The notes below the pieces were generated by a model. That model searched no databases. It was not told where the DNA came from and worked only from the letters and a program-made list of their open reading frames with translations. The translations under genes and the position numbers were made by a program. Of a DNA stretch of 64,000 nucleotides, positions 1 to 8,542 are shown piece after piece. The DNA is taken from assembly GCF_012912005.1 (NCBI RefSeq), contig NZ_JABBEA010000017.1, forward strand, positions 1 to 64,000. The letters are read 5' to 3'. The DNA comes from Paenibacillus sp. SZ31. GTDB lineage: Bacteria > Bacillota > Bacilli > Paenibacillales > Paenibacillaceae. How positions within the stretch are numbered: the first letter of the stretch is position 1; each line of letters begins with the position of its first letter.

Positions 1-1200
1 GGAGTTACGGGAGCTACGGGGGTTAGCGTAACAGGTAGTACGGGAACAACAGGGATAACTGGTGAAACCGGAGCAACGGGCGTCACAGGATTGACTGGGG
101 CGAGTGGGGCTACGGGAGCTACGGGGGTTAGCGTAACAGGTAGTACCGGAACAACAGGGATAACTGGTGAAACCGGAGCAACGGGCGTCACAGGAATAAC
201 TGGGGCTACTGGGGTTACGGGAGCTACGGGGGTCAACGTCACAGGTAGTACGGGATCGACAGGAGTAGCAGGTGCTACTGGGGTAACAGGATTGACCGGA
301 GCAACAGGCATTACAGGAGCCACTGGAATCGGCGTCACCGGAAGTACAGGATCAACAGGTGAAACAGGAGTAACAGGAGTAACAGGCATTACAGGGTTAA
401 CAGGGGCGACAGGTATAACGGGAGCAACCGGAGTCGGCGTAACGGGAAGTACGGGAGTTACTGGCGCAACTGGAGGAACAGGGGCGACAGGTATAACGGG
501 AGCAACCGGAGTCGGCGTAACGGGAAGTACCGGAGCAACTGGTACAACTGGAGGAACAGGGGCAACAGGTATAACGGGAGCGACCGGAGTCGGCGTAACG
601 GGGAGTACCGGAGCAACTGGCGCAACTGGAGGAACAGGAGCCACAGGTATAACGGGAGCGACCGGAGTCGGCGTAACGGGAAGTACGGGAGTTACTGGCG
701 CAACTGGAGGAACAGGAGCGACAGGTATAACTGGGGCAACCGGTGTTGGCGTAACGGGAAGTACCGGAGCAACCGGCGCAACGGGCGTGACAGGAACCTC
801 GGTCACGGCAGCTTCTTCGTACGCAGAGAATACGAATGGTACCATCCTTGTTATTTTGGGCGGAACAGTCGTTGCTCTTCCTGCAAACCAGAACATTGGA
901 ACAGGTATTACGGTAAATGGAGGGAATGATACCTTCACGCTGGCTACAGCAGGCAGATACTATATCAGTTACAAAGTTAATCTGACAGCAGCAATCGCCG
1001 TACAATCACGGATTTTGCTTAATGGGGCTGTAGTACCGGCGAGTGTAATCTCACCAGTGCTCTCTCTAAGCCAATTGGCAACCGATTTTATTATCACTGC
1101 CACAGCGGGTTCGACCATTCAGCTTCAATTGTTCGGGCTGATAGCCACAGCTGTTCTAGCACCACCAGGTGCCACGCTTAACATTATCCGCTTGAGCTAA
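1..1200 (+). CDS. Collagen-like spore-surface protein, 3' part (5' end outside window)
   Basis: The reading frame is open from base 1, so the gene starts upstream; the in-frame TTG at 91 is only an internal codon. Residues 1 to about 265 of the visible part are Gly-X-Thr repeats (GAT, GVT, GIT, GST). After them comes a non-repetitive domain of about 135 residues, beta-rich, without Cys or Trp, resembling the C-terminal trimerising jelly-roll of BclA-type exosporium glycoproteins. Threonine in the Y position is usual for glycosylated bacterial collagen-like proteins of spore surfaces. The Gly-X-Y phase is broken nine times by an extra dipeptide in the pattern G-V/I-S/N/G-V-T. Exosporium location is inferred from family and from the spore-former context. 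A terminator follows directly. Confidence 0.85.
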   Translation, partial: GVTGATGVSVTGSTGTTGITGETGATGVTGLTGASGATGATGVSVTGSTGTTGITGETGATGVTGITGATGVTGATGVNVTGSTGSTGVAGATGVTGLTGATGITGATGIGVTGSTGSTGETGVTGVTGITGLTGATGITGATGVGVTGSTGVTGATGGTGATGITGATGVGVTGSTGATGTTGGTGATGITGATGVGVTGSTGATGATGGTGATGITGATGVGVTGSTGVTGATGGTGATGITGATGVGVTGSTGATGATGVTGTSVTAASSYAENTNGTILVILGGTVVALPANQNIGTGITVNGGNDTFTLATAGRYYISYKVNLTAAIAVQSRILLNGAVVPASVISPVLSLSQLATDFIITATAGSTIQLQLFGLIATAVLAPPGATLNIIRLS

Positions 1201-1207
1201 CTACAAA

Positions 1208-1243
1208 AAAAGAGACGGACCCTTTGGGGTTCGTCTCTTTTGA
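1208..1243. terminator. Bidirectional terminator between collagen-like gene and serA
   Basis: A 14-bp stem (1208-1221 with 1228-1241, one G-T pair) with A-run on the left and T-run on the right sits between two convergent genes, so it can stop transcription from both sides. Confidence 0.85.
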
Positions 1244-1264
1244 TTCCTACTGAATGATAAGTAA

Positions 1265-2860
1265 CTATTCCAGCACGATTTCAACAGCTGTATTAATTTC
1301 TGGAAGGGCAGCAAGCTGAACAAGAACATCTTTTGGAACGGCTTTATCCACGGTCAGGATCATGATGGCAGCACCACCAATGATTTTCCGTCCCACTTGC
1401 ATGGATGCGATGTTGACCTCATTTTGTCCAAGCAGAGTTCCTACACGTCCGATAATACCTGGTTTATCGTTATGGGAGATCAAGATTTGATGACTTTCCG
1501 GAGCGATATCTACTGGGAATTTGTCCAGGCGAACAATACGTTCTCCATAACCTGCAAGCAAAGTCCCTGCTACACGACGTTCCTCAGCATCCTGAGTCGT
1601 AACCAAGGTTACGGTAATCAGGTTAGTAAATCCTTTGGTTGCAGAGGTTTGGCTTACAACCACATTCAGATCACGGATTTTGGCCAAATGCATGGAGTTG
1701 ACGATGTTGGCTTCCCCACCCAAATGTCTTGCCAGGATACCCTTCACGATGTAACGAGTGAGAGGAGATGTATCTACTTCAGAAAGCTCACCAGCGTAGT
1801 CGATCCGAATCTCCTGCACTGCATTTTGTGTAATCTGTGCTGCAAAGCTACCCAGTGTTTCACCCAGTTTGAAATAAGGCTGCAATTTGTTCATAACCGT
1901 TGGTGCAACAGCCGGCATGTTAACTGCGTTCTTGAACGGTTCATTGCGCAGAATGTGAAGAACTTGTTCAGAAACGTCAATCGCTACGTTTTCTTGTGCC
2001 TCAACAGTGGATGCACCAAGGTGAGGTGTGACAATAATGCTAGGATGATTCAGGAATGGGTGGTCCTGAGCAGGTGGTTCACTTTCAAATACGTCAAATG
2101 CTGCTCCGGCAACAATTCCTTCGTCAATAGCTTCCACAAGTGCCATCTCGTCAACTACACCACCACGGGCACAGTTAATGATACGCATTCCTTTTTTCAT
2201 AACTTCGAATTGTGGACGGGAAATCATGTGCCGTGTTTCCGGTGTTAATGGCGTGTGAACGGTCATGAAGTCCGCATTGCGAATGATATCATCTACACTA
2301 GCAAGCTTCACTTGCAGCTTCTCGGCACGCTCCTCCGTGAGGAACGGGTCGTAAGCAAGAATGTCCATTCCGAATGCTTTGGCGCGCTTGGCAACCTCAC
2401 TACCGATCCGTCCCATGCCCAGTACACCCAGCGTTTTATTTCTTAATTCCACACCCAGGAAGGTTTTACGATCCCACGTACCTTGAATGGTTTTGGCGTA
2501 TGCCTGAGGAATGTGTCGTGCCAGTGCCATCATCATGGCAAACGTGTGCTCACAGGTTGTGATGGTATTGCCGTCAGGTGCGTTAATAACGATGATACCA
2601 CGTTGTGTAGCAGCTTCCAGATCAATATTATCTACACCAACGCCTGCACGTCCGATCACCTTAAGGTTGGTACCAGCCGTCATAATACGATCTGTAACAC
2701 GAGTCTGGCTGCGAACCAAGAGGGCATCATAGTCACCAATAATGGCAACAAGTTCATCTTCACTAAGACCGGTTTTCTTTTCAACAACAACATCATTTGC
2801 ATCCACCAGTTGCTGGATCCCCAGATCACTGATTGGGTCCGACACTAACACTTTGTACAT
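1265..2860 (-). CDS. serA: D-3-phosphoglycerate dehydrogenase
   Basis: Catalyses the first step of the phosphorylated serine pathway, 3-phosphoglycerate to 3-phosphohydroxypyruvate with NAD. The protein has 531 residues, the length of the long, Bacillus-type SerA. The dinucleotide motif GVLGMGRIG is at about 145-153, and the catalytic Arg (NCARGG), Glu (ESEP) and His (PHLGAS, about residue 280) of the D-2-hydroxyacid dehydrogenase family are present. An intervening substrate-binding domain and a C-terminal ACT domain (about 458-531) follow and would mediate feedback control by serine. It is a single-gene unit preceded by an RBS (AGGAGGAA on the minus strand) and a T-box leader. Confidence 0.97.
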   Translation of the reverse strand: MYKVLVSDPISDLGIQQLVDANDVVVEKKTGLSEDELVAIIGDYDALLVRSQTRVTDRIMTAGTNLKVIGRAGVGVDNIDLEAATQRGIIVINAPDGNTITTCEHTFAMMMALARHIPQAYAKTIQGTWDRKTFLGVELRNKTLGVLGMGRIGSEVAKRAKAFGMDILAYDPFLTEERAEKLQVKLASVDDIIRNADFMTVHTPLTPETRHMISRPQFEVMKKGMRIINCARGGVVDEMALVEAIDEGIVAGAAFDVFESEPPAQDHPFLNHPSIIVTPHLGASTVEAQENVAIDVSEQVLHILRNEPFKNAVNMPAVAPTVMNKLQPYFKLGETLGSFAAQITQNAVQEIRIDYAGELSEVDTSPLTRYIVKGILARHLGGEANIVNSMHLAKIRDLNVVVSQTSATKGFTNLITVTLVTTQDAEERRVAGTLLAGYGERIVRLDKFPVDIAPESHQILISHNDKPGIIGRVGTLLGQNEVNIASMQVGRKIIGGAAIMILTVDKAVPKDVLVQLAALPEINTAVEIVLE

Positions 2861-3023
2861 GGTTTCTTCCTCCTTAGGTATGTGTATCTATATCGTCAAG
2901 GTCTGACCTCAGCGAAGAGGTATTCCTTAAAACCAGGTTGATTCTTCCGCCCAACAACGCGGTGTCGCAACAGAGGGGGAAGGTGAAGCAAATAGAGTGA
3001 TCCCACAGATATCCTTTAAAATA

Positions 3024-3290
3024 ATCAAAAAACTCTCAATCCACATACTGCTTGCGCAATAAGGGACGAGAGTTGTCGTGGTACCACCCTAATTCACCGC
3101 CGTTTCGCAACGACAGTCTTAGCGGTCAATGAAGACCGAAGAGGATAACGGGTCTAAACCGATTGCACCTACTCCAATTTCAATGCAATAACTCAGGAGC
3201 GCTCAAGACCATTTGCCTGCCACCGATTCACACCTACCATCGGCTCTCTGGAAGACGAAGCAACGTCTTTTTTCCATCATCGTGTTTAAC
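3024..3290 (-). promoter_or_regulatory. T-box riboswitch of serA
   Basis: On the minus strand the diagnostic T-box sequence AGGGTGGTACCAC is at 3078-3090. Upstream of it are Stem I hallmarks: CAGAGAGC and GGTGTGAATCGG. Downstream is an intrinsic terminator with arms 3031-3043 and 3064-3075 and a T-run, mutually exclusive with the antiterminator. The regulated gene is serA, so a serine specifier is expected; a TCC at 3196-3198 lies in the right part of Stem I and is my candidate. Uncharged tRNA(Ser) would then switch serA on. Confidence 0.92.
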
Positions 3291-3308
3291 GTGACTAATT
3301 TTTTTCAT

Positions 3309-3338
3309 AATGTATCATGGCTGACATGAGCATGTCAA
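3309..3338 (-). promoter_or_regulatory. Sigma-A promoter of the serA T-box transcript
   Basis: On the minus strand TTGACA (3333-3338) and TACATT (3309-3314) are 18 nt apart and lie just upstream of the T-box. Confidence 0.65.
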
Positions 3339-3535
3339 TAGGCTTAAATGTTTTAAATTGGATTGCAGATGTCTTTCGATTCAGACTTAAACCAAGTCAC
3401 CATAAGCCATGAAACAGTTACTATACATACCCTAACGAGATGGAATATATGCTGTTTGACGAACCGGATTTTACTGCTTTAATGAAGTAATGACATTGAC
3501 TCAAAACCGGGACTTCGGGCAGGCCTTGAACCTAT

Positions 3536-3564
3536 TTGGTTTTTTGGCTATCATTTAGTATACT
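3536..3564 (+). promoter_or_regulatory. Sigma-A-type promoter for the CPBP protease operon
   Basis: TTGGTT (3536-3541), 17-nt spacer, TATACT (3559-3564). The rest of 3340-3535, between this and the divergent serA promoter, shows nothing I can assign. Confidence 0.5.
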
Positions 3565-3625
3565 ATCCGATTGGACAACGTAATTGTTATCCATCAAATT
3601 TAACTCAAGAGGACAGACGCATCCG

Positions 3626-4219
3626 ATGAAAAAATTCAAGATTCCCAAGTTCAAGATTCAGAAGGCTGAGCCACAGCAGCTTACCGAGCGTTTGCTTTTA
3701 ATCAATCTATACTTTACACAAGGTCTAACACTGATAATCGGGGTTGTATGGATTTTATTGCAGAAACGAAACTTGTTAGATGTACTCGCATGGCCCGACA
3801 ATTACCAATTTATATGGTGGGGTCTTGGTCTTGCTGGCGTAATGCTTGTTATGGACTTGGTACTGTCGTATGTTATACCTCAGGAAAGCATGGATGACGG
3901 TGGAATTAACGAGATGTTGTTTCGTGGGCGTCCGATCTGGCACATTGTATGTATAGCAGCCATTGTTGCTGTGTGTGAGGAATTATTATTCCGTGGAGCC
4001 ATTCAACATGCCATCGGTCCTTACTGGACAAGTATTTTATTTGCAGTTATCCACATTCGTTATTTGCGGCACTGGATTCCAACAGGATGGGTGTTTGTCT
4101 CAAGTTATGGATTGGGTTGGATTTACATGCAATCCGGCACATTATGGGCGCCTATATTATGTCACTTTATAATTGATTTGGTGTCCGGATTAGCGATACG
4201 TTTTCGGAGGGGATCATGA
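3626..4219 (+). CDS. CPBP-family intramembrane metalloprotease
   Basis: A 197-residue membrane protein with the signature of the CPBP (CAAX protease / bacteriocin-processing, 'Abi') family: EELLFRG (Glu118, Glu119, Arg123), a following FAVIH (His143) and a C-terminal LCHFIID. In the family these residues bind zinc and cleave within the membrane; the substrate here cannot be told. The start ATG 3626 follows an AAGAGGAC sequence about 12 nt upstream; a TTG at 3584 is possible but adds a residue stretch without family character. The stop overlaps the next start as ATGA, so the next gene is cotranscribed. Confidence 0.85.
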   Translation: MKKFKIPKFKIQKAEPQQLTERLLLINLYFTQGLTLIIGVVWILLQKRNLLDVLAWPDNYQFIWWGLGLAGVMLVMDLVLSYVIPQESMDDGGINEMLFRGRPIWHIVCIAAIVAVCEELLFRGAIQHAIGPYWTSILFAVIHIRYLRHWIPTGWVFVSSYGLGWIYMQSGTLWAPILCHFIIDLVSGLAIRFRRGS

Positions 4220-4668
4220 ATCAGCCATTAAGCAGAATGAAGACATATGGCAGTCAGCGCCATCGTCAATCGGATAAAAAAGAGACATCCGAGCGTAAGG
4301 TGGCTTCTCAAGTAAGCCTGGTTGCTGAAACGTCAGCCGCTGCTGAAGTTGGAGTTATCACACCAATAACTTCCGTTTCCATACCTAGATCACAGCGCAA
4401 GCCCTATACAGAAAAGCTGGAAAGTCCAGTACTACCACAAAGAGCACCATCACGCTCCAAAAAAACGCCAACATCAACGGAAGAATCGATCCCCGAAGCG
4501 GGTTCGCTTCCTACGCGGACAGAATTACATCCTTCACGTCGACTAAAATTGAGCAAGAGGTTTGTCAATTCACTCATTTTTATTTTTGTCATGTTAACGA
4601 TTAGTCTAGTTTGGTGGGGGGTAAAAGGGGCACCTGCTCTGAATACGTTCCTTCCCTTGCCGTGGTAA
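4216..4668 (+). CDS. Unrecognised protein: charged, low-complexity N-terminus with one C-terminal membrane segment
   Basis: A 150-residue protein whose first 115 or so residues are rich in Ser, Thr, Arg, Lys, Pro and Glu and look disordered. One hydrophobic segment (about 118-138, starting SLIFIFVMLT) and a short extracellular or periplasm-facing tail follow. No catalytic motif is seen. It overlaps the protease upstream (ATGA) and the phosphoesterase downstream (TAATG), so the three genes are translationally coupled and possibly work at the membrane together. Function unknown. Confidence 0.75.
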   Translation: MNQPLSRMKTYGSQRHRQSDKKETSERKVASQVSLVAETSAAAEVGVITPITSVSIPRSQRKPYTEKLESPVLPQRAPSRSKKTPTSTEESIPEAGSLPTRTELHPSRRLKLSKRFVNSLIFIFVMLTISLVWWGVKGAPALNTFLPLPW

Positions 4669-5495
4669 TGCTATTCATCGCAGGTTTAATCATTTTGATG
4701 GGAGTTGTACTACTCTTTCATATGTGGCGTGAAGCCCATGTTCATCAAATGATTGAAGAAGAGGTTGAAGTTCCTCATCTGCCACCATCCTTTGACGGGG
4801 CTATGATTTTGTATGTATCCGACACGCACAAACGTAAGCTGAAGCAGAAGGATTTGGAAAACTTTAAAAACAAGGTGGACTGGCTTCTGATCGGTGGGGA
4901 CGTTGCGGAAAAAGGAATCTCATGGTCCATAGTTAGACATAATATGAAACTCTTATCGAACATTGCTCCTTCGTTTACGGTGTATGGCAACCATGACAAG
5001 AGGGCGGGTACCGCTCAACTTGCTCGAATCCTTCGGGAATCTGGTGTTCAGCTCTTGCAGGATACCATCGTATATTTGCGGAGGGGCAAAGACAGAGTGA
5101 GCTTGATCGGTATAGACTATCGTTCCAAACAGGGAGATGTATTACTAGAGCAGGTCGGCGACCGTTTTTGCAAAATTGCCATCGTGCATGATCCTTTGCA
5201 GGCTCTTCGCTTGGAGCAAAATGCAGATCTAATCTTGAGCGGCCATACACATGGCGGACAATTGGTATTACCTTTTTTCGGACCTGTGTTCCTGAGCAAA
5301 GCGTATCGTCCCATATCGAATGGGTGGTATTCCCTTAAGCGCAGTCCGGATGACGTTCATCAAGAAGGCAAAATGCTTGTTAGCAGAGGATACGGTACCA
5401 ATCATCTTCCTCTCCGACTAGGTTGTCCTGCGGAGATGCACATCATTACGTTAAGAGTGCCTGCGAAAAAAGCACTCATAGAAAAACAGCCTTGA
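4668..5495 (+). CDS. Membrane-anchored metallophosphoesterase (YkuE-like)
   Basis: Calcineurin-like phosphoesterase of 275 residues with an N-terminal membrane segment (residues 1-20). All metal-site motifs are present: SDTH (Asp52, His54), GGD (Asp78), YGNHD (Asn108, His109), VHDP and GHTHGG. B. subtilis YkuE-type relatives sit at the membrane or cell wall; the substrate here is unknown. ATG 4668 overlaps the upstream stop as TAATG, which suggests translational coupling; a TTG at 4611 in the same frame would give a longer protein without an obvious RBS. A terminator overlaps its stop codon. Confidence 0.88.
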   Translation: MLFIAGLIILMGVVLLFHMWREAHVHQMIEEEVEVPHLPPSFDGAMILYVSDTHKRKLKQKDLENFKNKVDWLLIGGDVAEKGISWSIVRHNMKLLSNIAPSFTVYGNHDKRAGTAQLARILRESGVQLLQDTIVYLRRGKDRVSLIGIDYRSKQGDVLLEQVGDRFCKIAIVHDPLQALRLEQNADLILSGHTHGGQLVLPFFGPVFLSKAYRPISNGWYSLKRSPDDVHQEGKMLVSRGYGTNHLPLRLGCPAEMHIITLRVPAKKALIEKQP

Positions 5496-5518
5496 TCCAT
5501 TGGATCAAGGCTGTTTCA
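5484..5518. terminator. Bidirectional terminator
   Basis: Perfect 15-bp stem (5484-5498 with 5502-5516) starting AAACAGCC, with flanking A- and T-rich ends, between convergent genes. It includes the stop codon of the phosphoesterase. Confidence 0.85.
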
Positions 5519-5540
5519 TTTTGATGCGCAAAATTAAGAA

Positions 5541-6437
5541 TTAACGAGCTTCCAATTCAATTGCACGCGGATCGACAAAGGAATAGCCTTTCTTTTCGAG
5601 CTTGGTTAGCAACTCATCCAATGCTTCAACCGTCCATGGCAACTCGTGCATCAAAATATTGCTACCGGGATTTAACTGGTCCAGTACATTTTGAATAACT
5701 TTTTCTGGTTTGTTTTTGGTGCTTTTATCCCAATCAAGCGAACCATTAGACCACGTCATGTATAACATGTCATTTTTTTTCACAGTAGTCTTTAGTGCAT
5801 CATTACCCGATCCAAAAGGGGGGCGGAAGAATTGCGGTTCCTCACCGATGGTGTCCTTCACTATTTTTTGGACATCTGTAACCTGTTTTGCCGCCTCAGC
5901 GATAGACATTTTTTTGAGATCCTCATGATCCCAGGCATGATTGCCTACAATCTGACCCCGTTCATGGATGAGTTTGAGCAATTCCGGATGGCTTTTCACC
6001 CGATATCCATTGACGAAAAATATCGCTTTAGCGTTATGTTTATCTAAAGTGTCGATTAGTGAAGTAATCATTTTTTCTTCTTTGGGTCCATCATCAAAAG
6101 TTAACAAGACCACTTTGCTTGGGCTCGTCTCATCATTCGGTTTAATATAATAATTTTCATTCATATGATACGTCTGTTCCACTTTCTCTTCTGCAGAACC
6201 CTGCTCTGCAGGTTCAGGTTCTTCTTCTGGCGCAGTTGATTCGCCCGTTGAAGGCTGAGTCACTTCAGTTCCGGGTTCTCCGGTTTCACTTGGGTTAGAA
6301 TCACGTTGCTCTTCTTGAATTGTGGTAGTGGGTTCGCTCGCTGGTGCCGAATTTTCTGATGTTTTTTCTTCCGCTGCCCCACAGGCTGATAGCAGCAAAC
6401 TTGCAGCTATAATCAATGCGGCGGTATGTCTGAACAT
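5541..6437 (-). CDS. Lipoprotein polysaccharide deacetylase (NodB domain)
   Basis: A 298-residue predicted lipoprotein: signal peptide with lipobox LLSAC (Cys19), then a Glu/Pro/Ser/Thr-rich linker to about residue 85, then a NodB-type carbohydrate esterase 4 domain. The domain has TFDDGP (about 113-118), the metal-binding HxxxH in NHAWDHED (His167, His171), RPPFG and a final LMHE motif. It probably deacetylates peptidoglycan or another surface glycan outside the membrane. ATG at 6437 was chosen because the signal peptide starts there and AGGAAAG lies upstream; an earlier in-frame start would put charged residues before the signal peptide. Confidence 0.88.
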   Translation of the reverse strand: MFRHTAALIIAASLLLSACGAAEEKTSENSAPASEPTTTIQEEQRDSNPSETGEPGTEVTQPSTGESTAPEEEPEPAEQGSAEEKVEQTYHMNENYYIKPNDETSPSKVVLLTFDDGPKEEKMITSLIDTLDKHNAKAIFFVNGYRVKSHPELLKLIHERGQIVGNHAWDHEDLKKMSIAEAAKQVTDVQKIVKDTIGEEPQFFRPPFGSGNDALKTTVKKNDMLYMTWSNGSLDWDKSTKNKPEKVIQNVLDQLNPGSNILMHELPWTVEALDELLTKLEKKGYSFVDPRAIELEAR

Positions 6438-6531
6438 GATTTCAACTCGCTTTCCTGTATTTATACGGAATGAGATCGCTCGCTCCCGCAAACACTACAT
6501 GTGATTTTAACACTTAAAGGAGGTTGGTGTA

Positions 6532-6885
6532 ATGAAGGCGTCATCCTTTTTTTGGGGCATTGTAATTGGCGTAGCAGCCAGCTCGTGGCTGTCTAAAGGC
6601 AAGTTGCCCATGCTGTCTTCGGGTTCATCACGAAACATGATGGATCAGGCAAAACATAAGATGATGGAGATGACTTTCCCGGGTATGGATGGGTTCACCA
6701 GCAAGCAAAATCAACATGGCGAATCACACAAAAGCCCAGCAGCAAAAAACGTAAGCACAATCACTCCGCAGGAAAAAGAAGCGAATATGAGCATGCTCAA
6801 AGATTTTATTCGCACCAATCCGGATGTGAAGCATGAAGTTGAGCAGATTTTAACTCAAACAAACACAACAGTACCGGGTTTATAA
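6532..6885 (+). CDS. Unrecognised small protein with N-terminal hydrophobic segment
   Basis: A 117-residue protein starting MKASSFFWGIVIGVAASSWL, a short Gly/Ala-rich membrane-like segment, followed by a soluble, Met-, Lys- and Asn-rich tail. A strong RBS (AAAGGAGG) sits 8 nt before ATG. It reads divergently from the deacetylase, with about 95 nt between them, and has its own terminator. I recognise no family or catalytic motif. It resembles small anchored proteins common in Paenibacillus, but that is an impression. Confidence 0.75.
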   Translation: MKASSFFWGIVIGVAASSWLSKGKLPMLSSGSSRNMMDQAKHKMMEMTFPGMDGFTSKQNQHGESHKSPAAKNVSTITPQEKEANMSMLKDFIRTNPDVKHEVEQILTQTNTTVPGL

Positions 6886-6901
6886 ACCAAAACCTCCAAT
6901 T

Positions 6902-6947
6902 AGAATCATCCACAGTATTGATTTGCTGTGGTATGATTCTTTTTTTG
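6902..6947 (+). terminator. Intrinsic terminator
   Basis: AGAATCAT-CCACAG pairs with CTGTGG-ATGATTCT and is followed by seven T. Confidence 0.9.
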
Positions 6948-7017
6948 TCGATTTTACTTCGTGCATTTAGAGGTATAAAATGATAACATAACTACATAGA
7001 TTTATTTTCAGCACATA

Positions 7018-7046
7018 TTGTTTTGTGCTTCATAATCTGTTATAAG
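7018..7046 (+). promoter_or_regulatory. Weak candidate sigma-A promoter for mecA
   Basis: TTGTTT (7018-7023), 17 nt, TATAAG (7041-7046), ending 27 nt before the mecA start. The match is modest. Confidence 0.35.
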
Positions 7047-7072
7047 ACTTGCTTATAAAGGGGAGATCCTGT

Positions 7073-7687
7073 ATGAAAATAGAACGACTAAGTCACGATA
7101 AGATACGGATTTTCCTGACCTTTGACGATCTGAGCGAGCGCGGAATACAAAAAGAAGATATGTGGCAGGAAATACCTAAGGTTCATGAACTGTTCACTGA
7201 AATGATGGATCAGGCCTATTCCGAACTTGGATTTGATGCCACTGGTCCACTTGCTGTCGAAGTATTCGCACTTCCCGCTCAAGGGATGGTTGTCATTGTC
7301 ACCCGTGGAAAATATGATCCGCAACAATATGGTTCAGGTCATGAAGATGATCTTCCTGAAGAAGTATATGAAATGGAAGTTACACTCGAGCAAAGCGATT
7401 CCATCGTTTATGCGTTCAAGGACTTTGAAGTGCTCATTGAAGCTGCACATATGTTGCGTCAGCATGTTACGGATGCTGGGAGACTTTATTCTTATAAAGA
7501 CAAGTGGTTCCTGCATTTGGAACCAGATGAGGTGGATTCAACCAAACATGCGGCATTGATTGCCTTGCTTGCTGAATTTGGTGAAGGTTCTTCGGTTACT
7601 CCAGCAGTTATGGAAGAGTATGGTAAGGTTATTATTTCTGAGCAAGCGATTGATGTTATCTGCACCCACTTCAAACGCCAGGATTAA
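7073..7687 (+). CDS. mecA: MecA-family adaptor protein
   Basis: A 204-residue acidic protein whose N-terminus (MKIERLSHDKIRIFLTFDDL) is typical of MecA/YpbH, the adaptors that deliver substrates such as ComK to the ClpCP protease and activate ClpC. The C-terminal half has the alternating hydrophobic pattern of the family's ClpC-binding domain. ATG 7073 is chosen over an upstream TTG because AAGGGGAG lies 8 nt before it. Which paralogue (MecA or YpbH) it equals cannot be told from this window; the position near prsW corresponds to B. subtilis ypbH. Confidence 0.88.
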   Translation: MKIERLSHDKIRIFLTFDDLSERGIQKEDMWQEIPKVHELFTEMMDQAYSELGFDATGPLAVEVFALPAQGMVVIVTRGKYDPQQYGSGHEDDLPEEVYEMEVTLEQSDSIVYAFKDFEVLIEAAHMLRQHVTDAGRLYSYKDKWFLHLEPDEVDSTKHAALIALLAEFGEGSSVTPAVMEEYGKVIISEQAIDVICTHFKRQD

Positions 7688-7730
7688 TCTCTAGTTGTAA
7701 TCGCGTCTTTAGTCAGAGGAGGGAATTTCG

Positions 7731-8426
7731 GTGCTTTTGTTTTCGGTCTTAGCGGCAGCAGTTGCCCCGGGTCTCGCCTTGTTAACATACTTTTACCTGA
7801 AAGACCGTTATGATTATGAGCCACTTCATATGGTATTACGAGTTTTCCTCATGGGAATTCTGATGGTACTGCCTGTGATGATTATTCAGCGTGGTATGAT
7901 GATGTGGCTCGGGGATAATCCTTATCTTGAGGCCATTTTGATCTCAGGTGGTGTGGAAGAATTCGTCAAATGGTTCGTGCTTTATCATATCATCTACAAT
8001 CACACCGAATTTGATGAGCCGTATGACGGGATCTTATATGCAGTTGCTGTTTCACTTGGATTTGCGACAGTTGAGAATGTGTTGTACGCCTTTGCGGGGA
8101 ATGCATCCGTCTCAGCCATGTTCCTCCGGGCACTGCTCCCTGTTTCAGGGCATGCCATGTTTGCGGTAATCATGGGGTATTACATGGGCAAGGCCAAGTT
8201 TATCGGTGGCAAGAAAAAGCGGTGGTACCTGGTTCTTTCTCTCGTGTTACCTTTTTTCTGGCATGCACTGTACGATGTCATCATGAACACTATGGTTAAT
8301 CATTGGTTGTGGTTTATAGCGCCACTAATGGCGGGCCTGTGGTATGGGGCAATGGGCAAAATCACACGCGCCAATAACCGTTCTCCTTTTCGTTTTGTGA
8401 AGCGGGAGGAAGAGGTTAAATTATAA
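7731..8426 (+). CDS. prsW: PrsW-family intramembrane protease
   Basis: A multi-pass membrane protein of 231 residues. PrsW makes the site-1 cut in anti-sigma factor RsiW in B. subtilis, releasing sigma-W under envelope stress. The conserved residues are visible: EEFVK (Glu76, Glu77), ATVEN (Glu115) and GHA (His141), plus a late HALYD. The start is GTG 7731 after GAGGAGGG. It lies just before ypeB as in Bacillus. An ECF sigma/anti-sigma pair at 45.8-47.0 kb is one possible, unproven partner. Confidence 0.9.
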   Translation: MLLFSVLAAAVAPGLALLTYFYLKDRYDYEPLHMVLRVFLMGILMVLPVMIIQRGMMMWLGDNPYLEAILISGGVEEFVKWFVLYHIIYNHTEFDEPYDGILYAVAVSLGFATVENVLYAFAGNASVSAMFLRALLPVSGHAMFAVIMGYYMGKAKFIGGKKKRWYLVLSLVLPFFWHALYDVIMNTMVNHWLWFIAPLMAGLWYGAMGKITRANNRSPFRFVKREEEVKL

Positions 8427-8435
8427 AAATACGGA

Positions 8436-8488
8436 CACACTGGTGGACATAAAGCGCATATTGCGCCTGCGGCCCTGGTGTGTTTTTA
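8436..8488 (+). terminator. Probable terminator after prsW
   Basis: ACACAC (8436-8441) pairs with GTGTGT (8479-8484), with an inner hairpin GCGCA/TGCGC and a T-rich tail. Confidence 0.65.
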
Positions 8489-8542
8489 TTTTTTTGCGAT
8501 AAAACTCCCGGGAAATGACCAACAGAAACGGGGATCGTTGTG

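Noticed and set aside
91..800. Tandem repeats as a possible CRISPR array
   Set aside because: The repeats are in-frame collagen codons without unique spacers of constant length, and no cas genes are present.
397..1005. 202-codon Cys/Ser-rich frame on the minus strand of the collagen-like gene
   Set aside because: It is the mirror of the Gly-Thr repeats (ACC/AGT give Cys, Ser and Arg when read backwards); no RBS and no family pattern.
1397..2248. 283-codon + strand frame opposite serA
   Set aside because: Antisense shadow of a well-conserved gene; composition is Cys- and Phe-rich without motif or RBS.
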